Of a stretch of DNA of 64,000 nucleotides, positions 10,882 through 24,146 are shown in pieces. Origin of the DNA: Metallyticus violacea (taxonomy: Eukaryota; Arthropoda; Insecta; Mantodea; Metallyticidae); the NCBI GenBank assembly GCA_030762175.1, contig CM060831.1, positions 136,620,001-136,684,000 of the forward strand, written 5' to 3'. Position numbers and translations under genes: made by a program. How positions within the stretch are numbered: position 1 is the stretch's first letter; each line of letters begins with the position of its first letter. The notes under the pieces are model-generated. The model ran no database searches, had not been told where the DNA came from, and worked only from the letters and a program-made list of their open reading frames with translations.

Positions 10882-12068
10882 CGAGGATAGGTCCATAAGT
10901 TTCCGGCCTCGCCGATAAGAGTTATCGCCTTCACAAAATCCTACCTGGTGTCATCCCTATCTTTTAAATAAATAATTGAAGCTGCAATTTCCGCTCCGCT
11001 GTGTTCAGTTGTTCAGATATTTGCATAAAGAAGGCTATGAGTAGGAGATTGTGACATTATGGAGCGTCGAGGTATTAAGTTCCTCACAAAAGAAGGACTT
11101 ACTCCAAATGAAATTAAACAGCGATTGGACGGTGTATGGGTCGAAAAAGCATTGAAGTTGAAGAGCGTGCAGGTCGGCCCTTGGAGCTGCTCACTCCTGA
11201 AAACATCGCTCTTGTGGAAGTAGAAATTATGGCGGCTCAAAGTTACAGAAATAGCAGCAAAACATCAGTCCTTGGATTTATTCATGAACATTTAAACATG
11301 AATAAGGTTAGTGCAAGATGGGTGTGTAGACTTCTTTCCTCAATCCAAAAGCATCAACGAGTCATCTGTTGTCAGGCATTTTTGGAGCTCTACGGTGGCA
11401 ATGAGAGAGAAATTCTGCAAACCATTGTTACAGGAGATGAAACTATGATCTACTATGATCCTTTGTCCAAAGGAGAAGCAATGGAGTGACGTAATTCTGG
11501 CGAAGCACCGCCTCTAAAGGCCAAGGTCACTCAGTCAACCAAGAAGATCATGGCCACAATCTTTTGGGACTGTGAAGGAATACTCTTCATTGACTTCAAG
11601 GAGAGGAACACCATAGTAAATGGGGAGTTCTGTGCTGACCTACTGCACAGACTACGTGCTTCCATCAAAGAGAAAAGGAGAGGAGGAAAGCTGAGTTGGT
11701 GTGCGCCTTCTTCACGACAACGCGTCTGTGCAAACAGCTCTTGTTTCAAGCTGTGAAGAAATGTGGCTTCAAGAAGATCGACCATCCACCCTACAGCCCA
11801 GATCTAGCTCCCAGCGACCATTTGCTCTTCTCAAAACTCAAGAAGGACCTTCAAGGAAGGAAATTTAAGTATGACGAAGTGATGGATGTTCATGTCCATT
11901 TTGCAGACAAGACTTCTAACTATTTGAGGGGGTGGGGATTGAAATGTAAATTCAAAGATGTGAGAAGTGTATTGCAATAAACGGTAACCGTATTAATAAG
12001 TGAAATATAGTTTTTTGTCTTTATCATATCTAGAAAATGGGTGGCCAGAAACTTATGGCCTACCCATG
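10882..12068 (+). mobile_element. mariner element, copy 1
   Basis: Left end CGAGGATAGGTCCATAAG follows a TA; right end CTTATGGCCTACCCATG is a degraded inverted copy. Comparison with copies at 16445-17671 and 35753-37014 gives a terminal inverted repeat like CGAGGGTAGGTCCATAAG. The element is about 1.2 kb, a normal mariner size, and contains a dead transposase gene. Confidence 0.88.
11059..12003 (+). pseudogene. mariner transposase pseudogene (copy 1)
   Basis: The gene begins with ATG at 11059 (MERRGIKFLTKEGLTPNEI). A ~70 bp deletion relative to copy 3 falls soon after codon 28, removes part of the helix-turn-helix region and shifts the frame. Conserved blocks then appear in shifted frames: MNKVSARWVCRLLSS, TGDETMIYYDP (first catalytic Asp), WDCEGILFIDF, a damaged 'HDNA' block near 11712, HPPYSPDLAPSDHLLFSKLK (third Asp) and CIAINGNRINK at the C-terminus. 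A cut-and-paste transposase of ~345 residues is expected for the family, but this copy cannot encode one. The YSPDLAPSD block is the best preserved of the three copies. Confidence 0.85.
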
Positions 12069-14722
12069 TTCATGAACTTTTTTGTTTCTTTCCCTGTCAG
12101 GAATCCCCTCTGAAGTATGTCCGTTCACTATGTATAACAACAATAAAATAGTTAAATATTTCTTTTCAGCATTCTCTACGTTGTTAATATTGACCAGTTA
12201 TTTTATTCGAGCATCTGAACATGCGCTAAAGCATGTATGGGTGCATGAAAGTCATTTGCTTCTTCAAAATATTAGTTTCGTGATTCTTCCTTTCCCGCCC
12301 ATCTAGAATGATTTCTTTATGTACTTTATTATTAAGTTAGATTAGAATTGAGTAGTTAGGTTACGGTAAGGTGGAGTCTACAGTGTAACAATAATAGCAG
12401 CATTGACAAAAATGAAATAAAGAAAGTTGAGAGCTATAGTTGGTTCTATCGAGAGCTTTGCGGTAATTTCATGTAATTATTTGTGCATTAAATTAATGCA
12501 ATTGTTCTCTATTTCGCATCGGTCGCTCTTAATGCGTAATCTCAACTGTTCATTCTTGTCGACTTAATGAAATAAAGTTTCCAACAATACTTTCTCATTA
12601 CATTTGAACTTTATGCTTTACTTTATAAAGTATGCTAAATTATGCCTATAAAATGTGTTATTTGTACTGTTAGTAAGCCTAAATCATATTTAATTAATCA
12701 AACATAAACTAAATTACGTTTTTGAACTAATTTGCATAAGATTTGATCCCACCACTGCCACTAAATTCATTTAATACACCAGTAAACGTATATAACTATA
12801 TTCTGGTTTCATTTGTTTAAAAGATATGTTACATTTTCTGTAAAAGTACAATGTTTAACAAATAATCACCACCACATAGAAGCAACACAGCTGTTTACAA
12901 ATTTCTAGAGGTTTTGGCATCTCGACAAGTAGGTTTATTATTGCATCTTCAACGTTTGTAGCCGGTATATTTTGTCTACGTTTCGTCCTGAGTAACGAAA
13001 TGTTCTAGTTAGATACCAGTGATGCCAACTTGCACCTTTTAATCGTAAAGATATAAAACGTTGATTGTGCGCTTCCTGGTTGCTTTTCTCATGTGCGACA
13101 GTCCATTACTTTGACGCAAATAAAACCAAGTTCGTTAAAGTTGTTTATTTTATAACCGCGCGTAGGTTTCTGATACCTGATCTGATTTCTTGCGGAGATG
13201 AGTTGGAACTGAAATAAGGATATCATTAATTTGCCATTGGAGAAAACGGCAACCCCACCCCAGTGAAAAAGCACCTGTATGCCTGCAAGCAAACGCATGG
13301 TAAAAAAGCAGTCCACATTATACTGGAAATATAATTTACTGCTAGCTGTTTTAAAAACGAAAATCGAAATAAATATGAAACACAACGTCTTTCATTATTT
13401 AAGCTGAAGGAAGTGTATCAAGTTTATTATTGCCGGTATGCTCAAAGAACCGTCAAATCGTGAACTATAAAAATGGAGTTGTATGACTTTCTGTGCACGT
13501 TAACTCAAAAGACCAGCATCAGAAAAGTTTTACTAACATGGCCAAGAACAAAAAGGCTGAGAAGTTAATCTACACGTCCTAACAGGTCTTGACAAGATTT
13601 GCTTCTTCATTGCTTCCTTTAAAAAAAATGCTTATGATAAATTTAGGCATTGAAATTCTTGAAGTTTAAGTCTTTCATTTAAATAATTTCTTTTATGAAT
13701 ACTTGAGATGATAATGCTTGGGATCACAGGCTTGGAAATATTTTACACCCCAAGCTATTCGCAGATTGCATAATAACATTTACTAGTGTAGTCTGTTTTG
13801 CAACTTCATTGGTTTGAAAGCCTCTTCGCTTCGGAGTTTACAAAACATTTAACTGAATCCATCATCATTATATAAATAAGGCATAATGAAAACTTTTTTT
13901 AAACTTTTAAACTACCATCCTCAAACATAAAACTCAATGGGACAAAGCTACAACTTTGGCTTAAGACCATTACATTGCTCTAATTTTTTCTTATGTGCAA
14001 AGAAAATAAAAAGGAATCGGTTCTCAGAAAGATATGGTTTCACTAACAAGGGAAATGTTTCCGGACTAATCTCAATAAAACTAAGAATTATGGAAAATTT
14101 AAATGTACCATATTTAATGATAATTTTTTTTTGCCCAAAATAAATGATACGTTTTTAAATAAATGTTGAATAATATGTAGACTGGTGGCATCCACTGTCG
14201 GCTAGTGATGATGTTTTATGACTTGCTTGTGCTAATGTCAGTGAGTATGTAAGAAAATGTAGCATTAAAAACTAATAAGATATCTGTTTAGAACATAATG
14301 TGATAAATGCAGCAAATATTTCAATATTTTACAGACTAAAGCTAGACATAAATTCGCAAACAACATGGAAAACCAGGAAAATGCAAAAGACATTATATTA
14401 AACTGATAGAAATGACTATAAATTTCAGAAGAACTGTGGTACAGTGAGAGCAGTTTAAAAGTCCCGATACATAGTTCAACCGGTTGGCGGTTGGACCTCA
14501 CTTTACCGCCGGCATTTTCTTCCGTGGACTCGCGCGCTCCAGCACAACTTAGATCAAACATAGTAAACAACAAAATTTGGTACTACTTTCCTTACAGTAG
14601 GGTGCTGGAATTGTTGCCCATTTGCCCTGGGACACAATTCACATTTTGATAGGAAATTATTACTGACACGCATCATTACCACATCACTAATGGACGTTGC
14701 ATCCTTTTTTGTTTGATTTGAA
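12069..14722. other. anonymous AT-rich DNA
   Basis: About 2.6 kb with no recognised gene, SINE or transposase. A short GC-rich patch lies at about 14475-14545. Open frames of 68-102 codons on either strand have no identifiable domain. Confidence 0.4.
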
Positions 14723-15008
14723 TTATTTACGGACGCTCTTTAACATCTCAGGTCATCAGCGTCCCATTAAAATCAGGGCGTGAAACGGCTGACAAATTTT
14801 GCTCAGAAGAGAGCCCTCTTCTTTCAGGCTTGAGGTTCTTTTTCATGCCGTAAATGTACGACACGGGACCCACGGCTTTATTTCCCTTCCAAAGGAAACC
14901 ATACTTAGGATTTTTACGCCAGAAAAAATCCATCGATCCTGGCTGGGTTCGAACCCGCGATCTTGGATTTAGAAGGCAATTATGGTTACCACTACATCAC
15001 CAGGACCG
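14723..15008 (-). mobile_element. SINE-A, near full length
   Basis: Minus-strand copy. The tRNA-like head lies at ~14936-15008, with B box GGGTTCGAACCC and the GGTCCTGG start at the high-coordinate end. The body and the 3' end GAGCGTCCGTAAAT are at the low-coordinate end. Small differences from consensus (GCCAGAAAAAATCC, extra AGAG) mark it as moderately old. Confidence 0.9.
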
Positions 15009-16444
15009 ATTGCGCTGCTTCCTTTGGAATGTTCCTCCAATGTATGAGGGTTTGTTGCATATACTGTATTTCCCTTTTTCCCCCCAAACATAAAAATTTC
15101 ATCGCAAACATTAAATCTGGAGAATGAAGAGATTTTTAATGGAAGCTCTTGTTTCATCGAGATTTTCTTCTGCGAGCTCATGACGTCTTAAGTTTGTTTT
15201 TTGGTCAGTTTTCAGAATCTGTTTCTTTAAAATTCTGTACTAACTGCCAGGAAAAGTACGCCTAAATGTGTCTGCTGTTCTGCCACACGACTTTCTATAC
15301 CTGGTATATGACGACAAAGTCAGATATTCATCTCACCATTTCACTCTTGACTGCACAACACAACTGCCCGACTGTTAAAATGCTGTTCGCAACTAACTGA
15401 AAGAGAGAATGACGCCGGAGGGGAATCTCAGCAGTTAGAAGAGGGCAGGTCCGTGTTAGGCCAATGTAAGTGCAGCGATTTTTAACTGCTCTCACTGAAG
15501 CTGAAATGCACAGTAATAAAATGTGTAGAAATTCAAGTTATTGCTCATCATCTACACAAAAACGTCTCAAAAGAATGGAAATCTTACACAGTGATAACGC
15601 TGAAACTTATGACTTTAGGACTTCACGGGGAGGGGGCAGGGATGCGGTAAAAACTGAAAGTATAGGCACAAATGCTTGAAAAAATAAGGCTGTAATATTT
15701 CTACGTTTTCGAAAGATATTTAACATGTATCGGTTCCTCCTGCTTGCGAAGTATGAGGTCCAGACCATCAAGGTGTAAACGTGTTATTAATTCATATTTC
15801 TCAGTAATAAACAAGAAGTCGTCTGATTTCTGTTCAGTATTGTTCATTTAGTTGCGCTCTATCATATTTTCATAAGTGGCAAGGCCGGTATTGTTCGCCA
15901 GGTATGCTAAGTTCTAGTGGCCGAGTCGTGCCGATAAGTGCCAGGTCAAGATACTTTGAATTCGACCGCAATCAAAATATGCATGTGTTATATGTCGGTA
16001 ATATTATCATTAAGTTCAGAATGAGTTGATTCATTATTCTATAACTTATTATTGAGTTTGATCAGTTCGTTGTAATTCCTAGTTAAGGCATATTAGAGGT
16101 TCTCATACATGCATTGGCCCAACTTCTTCCATAACGACAATACCTCAGTTTGCATGCAAATCTTATATAAGGTTTGAATCAACTGGTCAATAAAAAACTC
16201 TACTAGTTTTTTTTTCTCCCCCAGCAGAGTTGTGCCATCTGCTAGAGCTATAATGCAGAAAGGCTGAAGTTGGTTCCTTCGTTGATAATGGCATTTCTAA
16301 AGAAATTTGTCTACTAAGGCCGCCTGAACTTACCTACAAGGATATACTATTGCAATAAGGGATCTACAAGAAAACATTCGGTGGAAGATTAAAAGCTACG
16401 ACTACCGATATGTCGACAAATATCTTCCGCAACATGCAGACATA
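15009..16444. other. anonymous DNA
   Basis: No supported gene. A TATATAAGG-like box occurs near 16167, but nothing around it looks like a gene or LTR. Confidence 0.4.
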
Positions 16445-17671
16445 CGAGGGAAGGTTTCCGGCCTAACCGTTTTGTCTAAAGACAAAAACTATGTTTCACT
16501 TTTCATTATAGTTACCCTTTATTGCAATACACTTCCCACACTTTGAATTAATATTTCAATACCCCCAAAAATAGTCAGAAGTCTTGTCTGCAAAATGGGC
16601 ATAAACAACATCCATCACTTCTTCACACTTAAATTTCCTTCCTCTGAGGTCCTTCTTGAGTTTTGAGAAGAGAAAATAGTTCCTGAGAACTAGATCTGTG
16701 CTGGAGGGTCTCCTTGAAGCCACATTTCTTCGCAATTTCCAGTGCAACAAGAGCTGCGTGCACAGGCACGTTGTGGTGAAGAAGGCACTTACCACCACTC
16801 AGCTATCCCCGCCTTTTCTCTTTGATGTAAGCAGGTAATCTGTGCAGTAGGTCAGCGTAGTACTCCCCATTTACTGTGGTGTTCCTCTCCTTGAAGCCAA
16901 TGAGAGTATTCCTTCACAGTACCAAAAGATTGTGACCATGATTTTCTTGGTTGACTGAGTGACCTTGGACTTTAGAGGCGGTGCTTCGCCAGGTTTACAC
17001 CGCTCCATTGATTCTCTTTTGAACAAGTAATCATAGTAGAGGACCATAGTTTCATCTCCTATAACAATGGTTTGCAGAACTTCTCTCTCTTTGCCACGGC
17101 AGAACTCTAAAAATCCCTGACAACAGACGACTCGTTGCTGCTGTTGGACCAAAGAAAGAAGTCTAGGCACCCATCTTGCACTAACCTTATTCATGTTTAA
17201 GTGTTCATGATAATTCGAAAGACGGTTGTTGCTGCTATTTCTGTAACTTTGAGCCGCCCGTCTTCCATAATTTCTCCTGCCACAAGAGCGATGTTTTCAG
17301 GAGTGAGCATCTCCAAGGCCAACCTGCACGCTCTTCGTTTTCAAAACTTTCTCAACCCATTCGAAAAAGTTTGGCCTATTCTTTTCCGGTAGAATATTAG
17401 GGCGATGCTTCCCCATATACACCGTCCAATCGCTGTTTAGAGTCATTTTGTGAAGAACTTAATAACAGCTCGAAACTCCATTTTGAACATGTCACAATCT
17501 TCTACATATAGCCTTCTTTGTGCAACTATGTCTGAACAACTGAACACAGCGGAGCGGAAGTTATATCTCAATTATTTACTTAACAGATAAGGTATGACAC
17601 CAGATACCGACAGGGTTTTATGAAGACGACAATCCTTATCGCGAGGCCGGAAACTTATGGACCTACCCTCG
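16445..17671 (-). mobile_element. mariner element, copy 2
   Basis: Flanked by TA on both sides. The right end GGACCTACCCTCG is intact. The left end CGAGGGAAGGTTTCCGGCC has lost about 9 bp of the inverted repeat compared with copies 1 and 3. Length ~1.23 kb; the transposase runs on the minus strand. Confidence 0.9.
16505..17481 (-). pseudogene. mariner transposase pseudogene (copy 2)
   Basis: Minus-strand ATG at 17481 begins MEFRAVIKFFTK. In broken frames it continues through ENIALVAGEIMEDGRLKVT (helix-turn-helix linker), MNKVSARWVPRLLSL, IGDETMVLYYDYL (first catalytic Asp kept), TIFWYCEGILSL (the usual D of WDCEG is Y), a damaged HDNA block and a shortened 'PPSSTDLVL' block where YSPDLAPSD should be. 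It ends in KLKKDLRGRKFKCEEVMD and a KCIAIKG-like tail. Several frameshifts and substitutions at catalytic blocks show it is inactive. Confidence 0.85.
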
Positions 17672-17744
17672 TATGTCCGGAAGTGCATATTTTTCAAAGT
17701 AGATGGCACTGATGAATGGCGTCATTCTATATAAAAACACTTAG

Positions 17745-18090
17745 AGTATCATAAAAGATGTTCAACGTGGCCTCCATGAAATGCAATGGAATTGCCCACA
17801 CGTCGCATCATGGATTACCTCACTCTTTCATCCGAGTAGCATCACGGGCTGTTCAAGGGTTTGCACATCAGGAACTGGCTGAGCTTAAACACGGTTAAAT
17901 CCGATGATCGAGTGGGCCATGCCATAGGACCTCCTCGTCCTATCCATCTTCTGAGGAAGATGAACAATAATGCAGAAGTGGGCTGGCACTTCATGTATCA
18001 TGTCGTTTTGCCAAAATGGCAAATTCTCAAGCCAAGGAGGCACAGTGTTCCGCATGAATTTCAGATATCAGAAATTCTCCTGTATATATA
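17745..18090 (-). pseudogene. DUF4817/IS630-like transposase C-terminal relic
   Basis: On the minus strand, broken frames give RRWIGRGGPMAWPTRSSDLTVF, matching the 'RWIGRGGP..WPPRSPDLTP.DF' block with the third catalytic Asp. The C-terminus then reads RRVGNSIAFHGGHVEHLL followed by a stop, matching 'C....GGHFEHLL'. An EVPAHF segment upstream resembles the 'DGAPAHF' block around the second Asp. About the last third of a transposase is represented. The fragment starts only ~75 bp beyond the right end of mariner copy 2. Confidence 0.7.
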
Positions 18091-18578
18091 AATTTTGATA
18101 AAAAGAAAATACGATTGTCAAAATGAAATAATTTAAAACACCTAATTATCGTAAACCGCTCTTTAGACGTTTCACCTTACAATTAAAGGATCACAATTGT
18201 CCATAGGGCACCAATAAGACGAATGTATCTCAATATTGTTGGCATTCGCTATAGCCCAAACACTATCGACATTGTTCACCTTATATACACCATAATAGCT
18301 GACAAGCCATTATAATGGTCGGTGCAAGTTTTTCATCAATGAAATTGCAACAGTTTATCACAGATAGTTACCAATTTCCGTTGACAGTTTCGAGCGATGA
18401 ATACCACCTCAAGTGGAACAGAATGAAACGAGAACTATAAAATAAACCATAATTTGCTAAGAAACAAAAGTAAAAAATATAAAATGTATTGATATATGAC
18501 ATTATTTATTAAAATGTTAAAGAATCATTAATAAAACGAAAGAATCTAAACGAACATGTAATAATTGTTGTTGATAAG
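18091..18578. other. anonymous AT-rich DNA
   Basis: Nothing recognised. Confidence 0.4.
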
Positions 18579-18832
18579 TGTTTAACGCCAGTTTTTACTG
18601 CTGAGGCACCGCAGGCGGTGAACACTGATGATATACGAGATGAAATGATAAATTGGGAAAGGATTTTTTAAGGAAGGAAACGTTGCAGACCTACGTTTAG
18701 GATACCTTTCCGGTATTTGCCATTTATGAGGACTGAGGTAAACCTGGAAAAAAAACCTGTCAGGGAGGATCATCCTGGCGGGATTCGAACCCCAGACCTC
18801 GGGCTCAGAGTCCGCCTCGGCCACCCGTGGCG
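18579..18832 (-). mobile_element. SINE-B, near full length
   Basis: Minus-strand copy: tRNA-like head at 18780-18832 (CCACGGGTGGCCGAG start, B box GGGGTTCGAATCCC), body with GAGGACTGAGGT and the 3' end GTGTTTAACGCC. Part of the head between the A and B boxes is shortened. Confidence 0.9.
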
Positions 18833-19612
18833 GTGAACAAGTAATAAGGAAAAGGTGGATTTTTATTATAAAGATCAATTATTAAATCACTCATAATTAG
18901 TGATATAGCCTTTTATATACACTTTATTGAACGAAAACGAAATTAAGAGAGAAAAATGTGAGCGATTCTGGTATAATAAGTAAATTGAAGAGATTTGGGT
19001 TTAATGGAAATTAAACTTATCCCATGAGCAAACGTTAAAGGGCACAAAAACTTAGAAAGTTTAAGGACCTTAAAAGTTAAGGCTAATTATAAAAAGAAAG
19101 AAAAAAATATCAGGAAACTGAGATGAAACTTAAATACTCGATACATGACGATGAAGGGTTTAATTGTTCCCAATTTTGTTATTTAGCTTTAGAAGTGGAC
19201 GATAGACTATAAAAAATTAGATAAGGTTTAGCAATCTTCGGATTCAATAGTATCCGCGTTACTGACGACGAATCCATGTTTGAAAAGTCAATCAGCAATT
19301 ATCTCTGTTAATATAGACAGAACTGACACTGCTCTTGCCATGCATATAAAATAGAGAATTTAGTCAATGTTAAATGCGTATAAAATGTTCTGTAAAACGA
19401 TAAAATTATTATATAGAATGTAGGAAAGATTAAGCATTCAAGCAATGCAATCTTTTGACGTATGACGACATTTTTATTGGGGATATGAATGTTTAGTTAA
19501 AATTGTGCATTTTTCAAAGTTCTTGAATATTAAGAATGTAAAATACAATCTAAGGTGAGTCCATCCATGTTGAAGTAAATGAATTTTAAGCTTGAGGAAT
19601 ATTTTAAAAGAC
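18833..19612. other. anonymous AT-rich DNA
   Basis: No gene or named repeat. The ~45 bp at 19055-19105 match the inverted segment at about 980-1025. Confidence 0.35.
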
Positions 19613-19719
<107 letters not shown>

Positions 19720-19720
19720 G

Positions 19721-19994
19721 CGCCACGGGTGGCCGAGGTCGTTAAGGTAGCGTACTAGTGAGCAGGGGGTCCGGGGTTCGAGTCCCGCCAGGACCGTCCT
19801 CCCTGACTGAGGTTTTTTCCAGGTTTTCCTCAATCCTCATAAATGGCAAATGGCGGGGAAGTACCCTAAACTTAGGCTTAGAAAGTTTCCTTCCTTAAAA
19901 AACCCTTTCCTAATATATCATTTCATTTCATGTATCACCAGTGTCCACCGCCTGTGGTGCTATAGTAGTAAAAACGGGCGTTAAACACTACTAA
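19721..19994 (+). mobile_element. SINE-B, full length
   Basis: Head CCACGGGTGGCCGAGGTCG (A box region) and GGGGTTCGAGTCCCG (B box), then the full family body: GAGGTTTTTTCCAGGTTTTC, CATAAATGGCAAATG, TTTCCTTCCTTAAAAAACCC, CACCGCCTGTGGTGC and CGGGCGTTAAACACTACT. The best intact example in the window. Confidence 0.93.
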
Positions 19995-22769
19995 AAATCA
20001 GAAGATAATATAATTAAATATAAAAATGAACAATAATGATGCTCTATTCGCAGTAAGAAAATACTGTCCCAAACCTGGAGAACTTATTTTATCTTCATAT
20101 TAATGAATTGATCTTTGACAGAGTTATCTATTAAAATGTTTCTTGCCGTAATCATTGACACTTCCTTTAAGTCCTAGCAAAACTCCCACGCCGTCCAAAA
20201 CGTGCTCTCTCTTGTCGTGTGCCGTACATAAAAGATGAGATTTGAAAGGTGGGGAATCTTTTATTTATTGTACTTAACGGACTGTCGTCAACACTCTGTT
20301 CAGGCTGTCAAAACAGACATGTTTGACACGTGACATTCATACGCACAATGGGATAACAAAAAAAAAAAAAAAAAAAAAAAAAACCGAGGAGAGTGAAAGA
20401 TGAAGATTGCTGAAAAAATACACCAGAAAGCGTGTAGTTCTCTCACAAGATGATTATGAAAAAATTAATCAGTTCTCATTCAATTCGGAGCTTCTGGACA
20501 AGGCTGGTTTGTAGGGGCTTTTCAAACTGTTACGTTGCTCGGAAATTAATTGCTGTTCTTATACGAGCTGTCCACAGAAACACTCCTTGATTATAAACGC
20601 GTCTTGTGTTACTCTCAGGAGCTATATTTACATGAATCTTTACACATTACAAGGACAAACTAAAATGTTTTAGTGCCCATTTCACGGACACTCAACGTAT
20701 GCTGTATGTGTCACGCTGCAGACATCAAAGAGATATTCCCACTCACACCAGTTTCCCTGAAGAGTATTTCCTTTGATCACAGATGTAACCCTTCTCCACT
20801 AAATCCATATATTGTCTTGTTATGAGGTGCCACAAATGACAAGCTAAAGAGCTGCAATTAATACACTGTTTTTGTGACTTTATTCATATTGTCAGCATTT
20901 ACACGTTTCGCGATATTTAAAACAAAAACTTTTGAGCCGTTCTTTCTTATGTCATTGTAGAAATTTCGTAATACACGTGATTTCCAATTTATATCAATTT
21001 ATAATCATGGAGTATTCTGCTATTAGTTTATGAAACTCGTCTGTATAACTTCTTTGTTACTGTGACAAACCTTTTTTTAAGGTAACAATTATTATCTACT
21101 TTTTGTAAGCACCTTATTATAAATTTAGGCATTATTTTTGTTGTCTATTTATTGTTGCATAAGTTGAAACTTGGATACAGTGCTGCATTTGCTACTCACA
21201 ACATTAGAAGCATGGGAAAACAGAAATTTCGAACTATTAATCCAACGTTGAGGGAACTGTGGAAGCAAATACTTGTCACATTAACTCGATAGATTTCAAA
21301 TAAATTCATGCTTTTCACCTTCAACAATTTATCACGACTGGAAGAAAACAGGAAAAGTAAGAAAGTGTGATAAATGAATTCCAGAAACTACATCGTCACA
21401 AGCCTGTACTTTGCTGACTTTGAGAAACAAAATTGACTCAAATCTGGATCACATTTTGAGCTGTTTTGAAAAAGAGAATTCCATTGGAAGGGCATGGTGA
21501 GTGTATTGTGGTTTAAAAATTCATTAATCAGTTCCTTTTTTTAAATCGCTATGGAGTGGTACTATCAAGAATTTGGCAAAATGTGTCAATAACTGCAAGC
21601 AAAACAGTCGCTAGAAAAGAATAGTCTGTTTCATGATAATTCCTAATCACAAATCTTTCAAACAATACTCCGAAAAATTACTGCATTCCATTATAAAAAA
21701 ATTATCTTATTAAATTTGTTTAGTGATCTTTAATTCGGCTATCCCTTTTTCAGATACTTCGCTAGTTTCCTAAACAACAACGTTTTCAGTTAAGAGCGCA
21801 TTTAGAGATACCAGGTCCAGAAGCCACATTTTTTTTATCCAAATAGCATATAAAGCTACTATTGAGATTAATTAAATAAGTTAATGCCATAGCTGCTTTA
21901 TAGAATGTTAAGTCACAATGTTTGCGAACAATCCAACTTAACCTTCAGATATTTCGTGGCTACTGGCCATACAAATTAGCATTTCTTTGTTCCTTTTCTG
22001 ATGTATTAATAAAAGTGACCAGGAATACAAAAATTAGTGCAGAACATTTTGTATTTTTGTAGGATACTCAAAAACCTTGGGTTTGTAAATGCAGAGTGTT
22101 GTGATAGCTGCGTTAATCCTTCAATATCAAGGGCAGAAGATAAAGAGGGGCATAACTTAACACAATCACATAAAACATACTAATATCCGTGGAATAAATA
22201 TATAACACATTTACATAATTGTGGGAGCGCATACCAAAACCAGTAAATAAATATTTCTCTTTCTAAAACTTATAGACTATTTACATCAATGGATAGAATA
22301 TTTCTTGAGATATAATTTTTAAAAAATAATGTAAGGTTTGTTGTGTGTCGGCCGCTTGTAATCTGGACCGGTCCCATGTATCTTGTTGTGGGTTTTGTGA
22401 GATATCTTTCCTGTCATAACTTTTCAAAACGGCCCCGCTTGAACCTTATTTATCAGCACATTACCTTAGGGTGGCTCCTGTTGAGAACTGGTTCATATTC
22501 TCTCTCACATATTACTCGCTTCTCTCTGCAATGACAAATTTGCTTTAACGTTTAGTTTTGCACCATTATAAATAGTCCAATTTGTTGAAGCGTCTTTCAT
22601 TTTCTAAAGCAATCATATCTCAGATGGTTAGCAAACTTTCAAGCCAAGGGTAGCTCTTGTTATAGTGTGTTCAGAAATATTAGTGTTTGCTTAAAAATGT
22701 GAGGTTTCAGAAGAAGGTAAACGCTGATGCATTCAGTGCTGTGGACTAAGAAATCTGTCCTGTGTTTAA
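19995..22769. other. anonymous AT-rich DNA
   Basis: Nearly 2.8 kb with no supported gene or family. A 26-bp poly(A) run lies at 20358-20383. Confidence 0.4.
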
Positions 22770-23405
22770 AATAAAGAACTAGTCGGTGTTTATTGTTAAT
22801 CAAAATCGTAATAATATATGTTATGACACAGTTGCTCAAAATTACTGTATTAATAATTACATAAGTAAATGTTTTCATTGGTAAAATGCTGTCATCGATT
22901 GAATATTGCGTTACTATAATATTAAATTAAAACTTTATGTATTATTGAAAACAGAATCATTCTTCATTTTCATTGTAAAATGCATCATTATATAATTAAT
23001 AAAACATTAATAGCTTAACATAGCAACAAAATAAATCGGTAAACGTTCGTAATACTAGCCTGTTCTGAAATTAATGCTAATAATAAAATTTCTGAAACAT
23101 TCTTAATATTTTACTGTTCATCTAAATAATGAATTTCTGTTATCCTTCTGATAAATATCACATTTTATCCCTATTAGTTAAATTCAGCCGTTTCTACTGC
23201 GGCTAAATTTTCTTGCTATAAATCCATCTTCGCTAACAATAATAATATTAAACAAACGAACTAAATCTCCACGGATACAATTACGTCATAAACCTAATAA
23301 AAAGGGCATTGACTTCAAACGAATTCATTAGAAAATCGGCATCACTAATTTTAATTTATTAACATTGTTTTATAATTTATAATACGAAAATAGCGTATGA
23401 ACCAT
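22770..23405 (+). repeat. dispersed repeat R2, copy 1
   Basis: Colinear with 42790-43425. Shared blocks include TAATAATTAC, AACAGAATC followed by ATTTTCATTG/ATTATCATTG, a TTTTAC/TTTTAATAT stretch, TACAATTACGTCATAA/TACAATGACGTCATAA, GTTAGAAAATCG and ATAGCGT.TGA. AT-rich, no ORF; class unknown. Confidence 0.6.
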
Positions 23406-23590
23406 GGGTTCAAAGTAGAAGATAGATTTTTTCGGGACATAAAAGCCTTGAGCTCCAGTCCTCCGGAAGGAACTGAAGGCCCTGAATTATGGCACGTTAT
23501 AAATCTCCATAGCTGAAAAAAGAGGACTCTAGACAAAATTACAAGTCATTTCACGTCCAAGTAATGCCTTAGTTAACACTAGAAGACACC
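23406..23590 (+). mobile_element. diverged SINE-A relative
   Basis: GATTTTTTCGGGACATAAAAG, CCTCCGGAAGGAACTGAAGG, GGCACGTTATAAAT, AAAAAGAGGACTCTAGACAAAAT and TCATTTCACGTC keep the order and spacing of the SINE-A body, but with many differences. The tRNA head is absent. Either a very old copy or a distinct subfamily. Confidence 0.65.
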
Positions 23591-24146
23591 TTATGGGTCG
23601 ATCACCTATTCTTCTGTCATCTAATAAGTGTAAATAAATTAAAGTTATTCATATGATCCTTTAGTAACCAGACGGTCCTTGCACCTAAGCCATGTAAGTC
23701 GGTGGATGGAAAAATAAGACACTCGTTTATAATGCTATACTATTATTGTAAAAATTACAAAACTCGCTTTGTTCGTTTTTTAAATGTTTAGTCCGGCAAT
23801 AAATATTAACGTTATAAACTGATATTATAATATATAATGCTTGCAGCTTTATAAGTAGGTTTATAACATAATTATTTTTATGTGGGCTATAAGATAATTT
23901 CATATCTTACGAGTTTAAAGATAGATAATTGTTATTCACTTTGTGCAAATTAAAACTCTGTTAACTCTATCTCCATTTCTTTTCATAAATTTATTGTGAC
24001 TTATTTATTTAGACATCTAATGCTTCAAATGCAATAATCATTGTTATACTTTACATTCATCAACTCTATAACATTTATAGGAGATCCCTCTGCTCTGCAG
24101 AAACTCCTCTGTTAGTGCTTAGCAGTTTGAACTTGTCAATATTTGA
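23591..24146. other. anonymous AT-rich DNA
   Basis: Nothing recognised. Confidence 0.4.
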
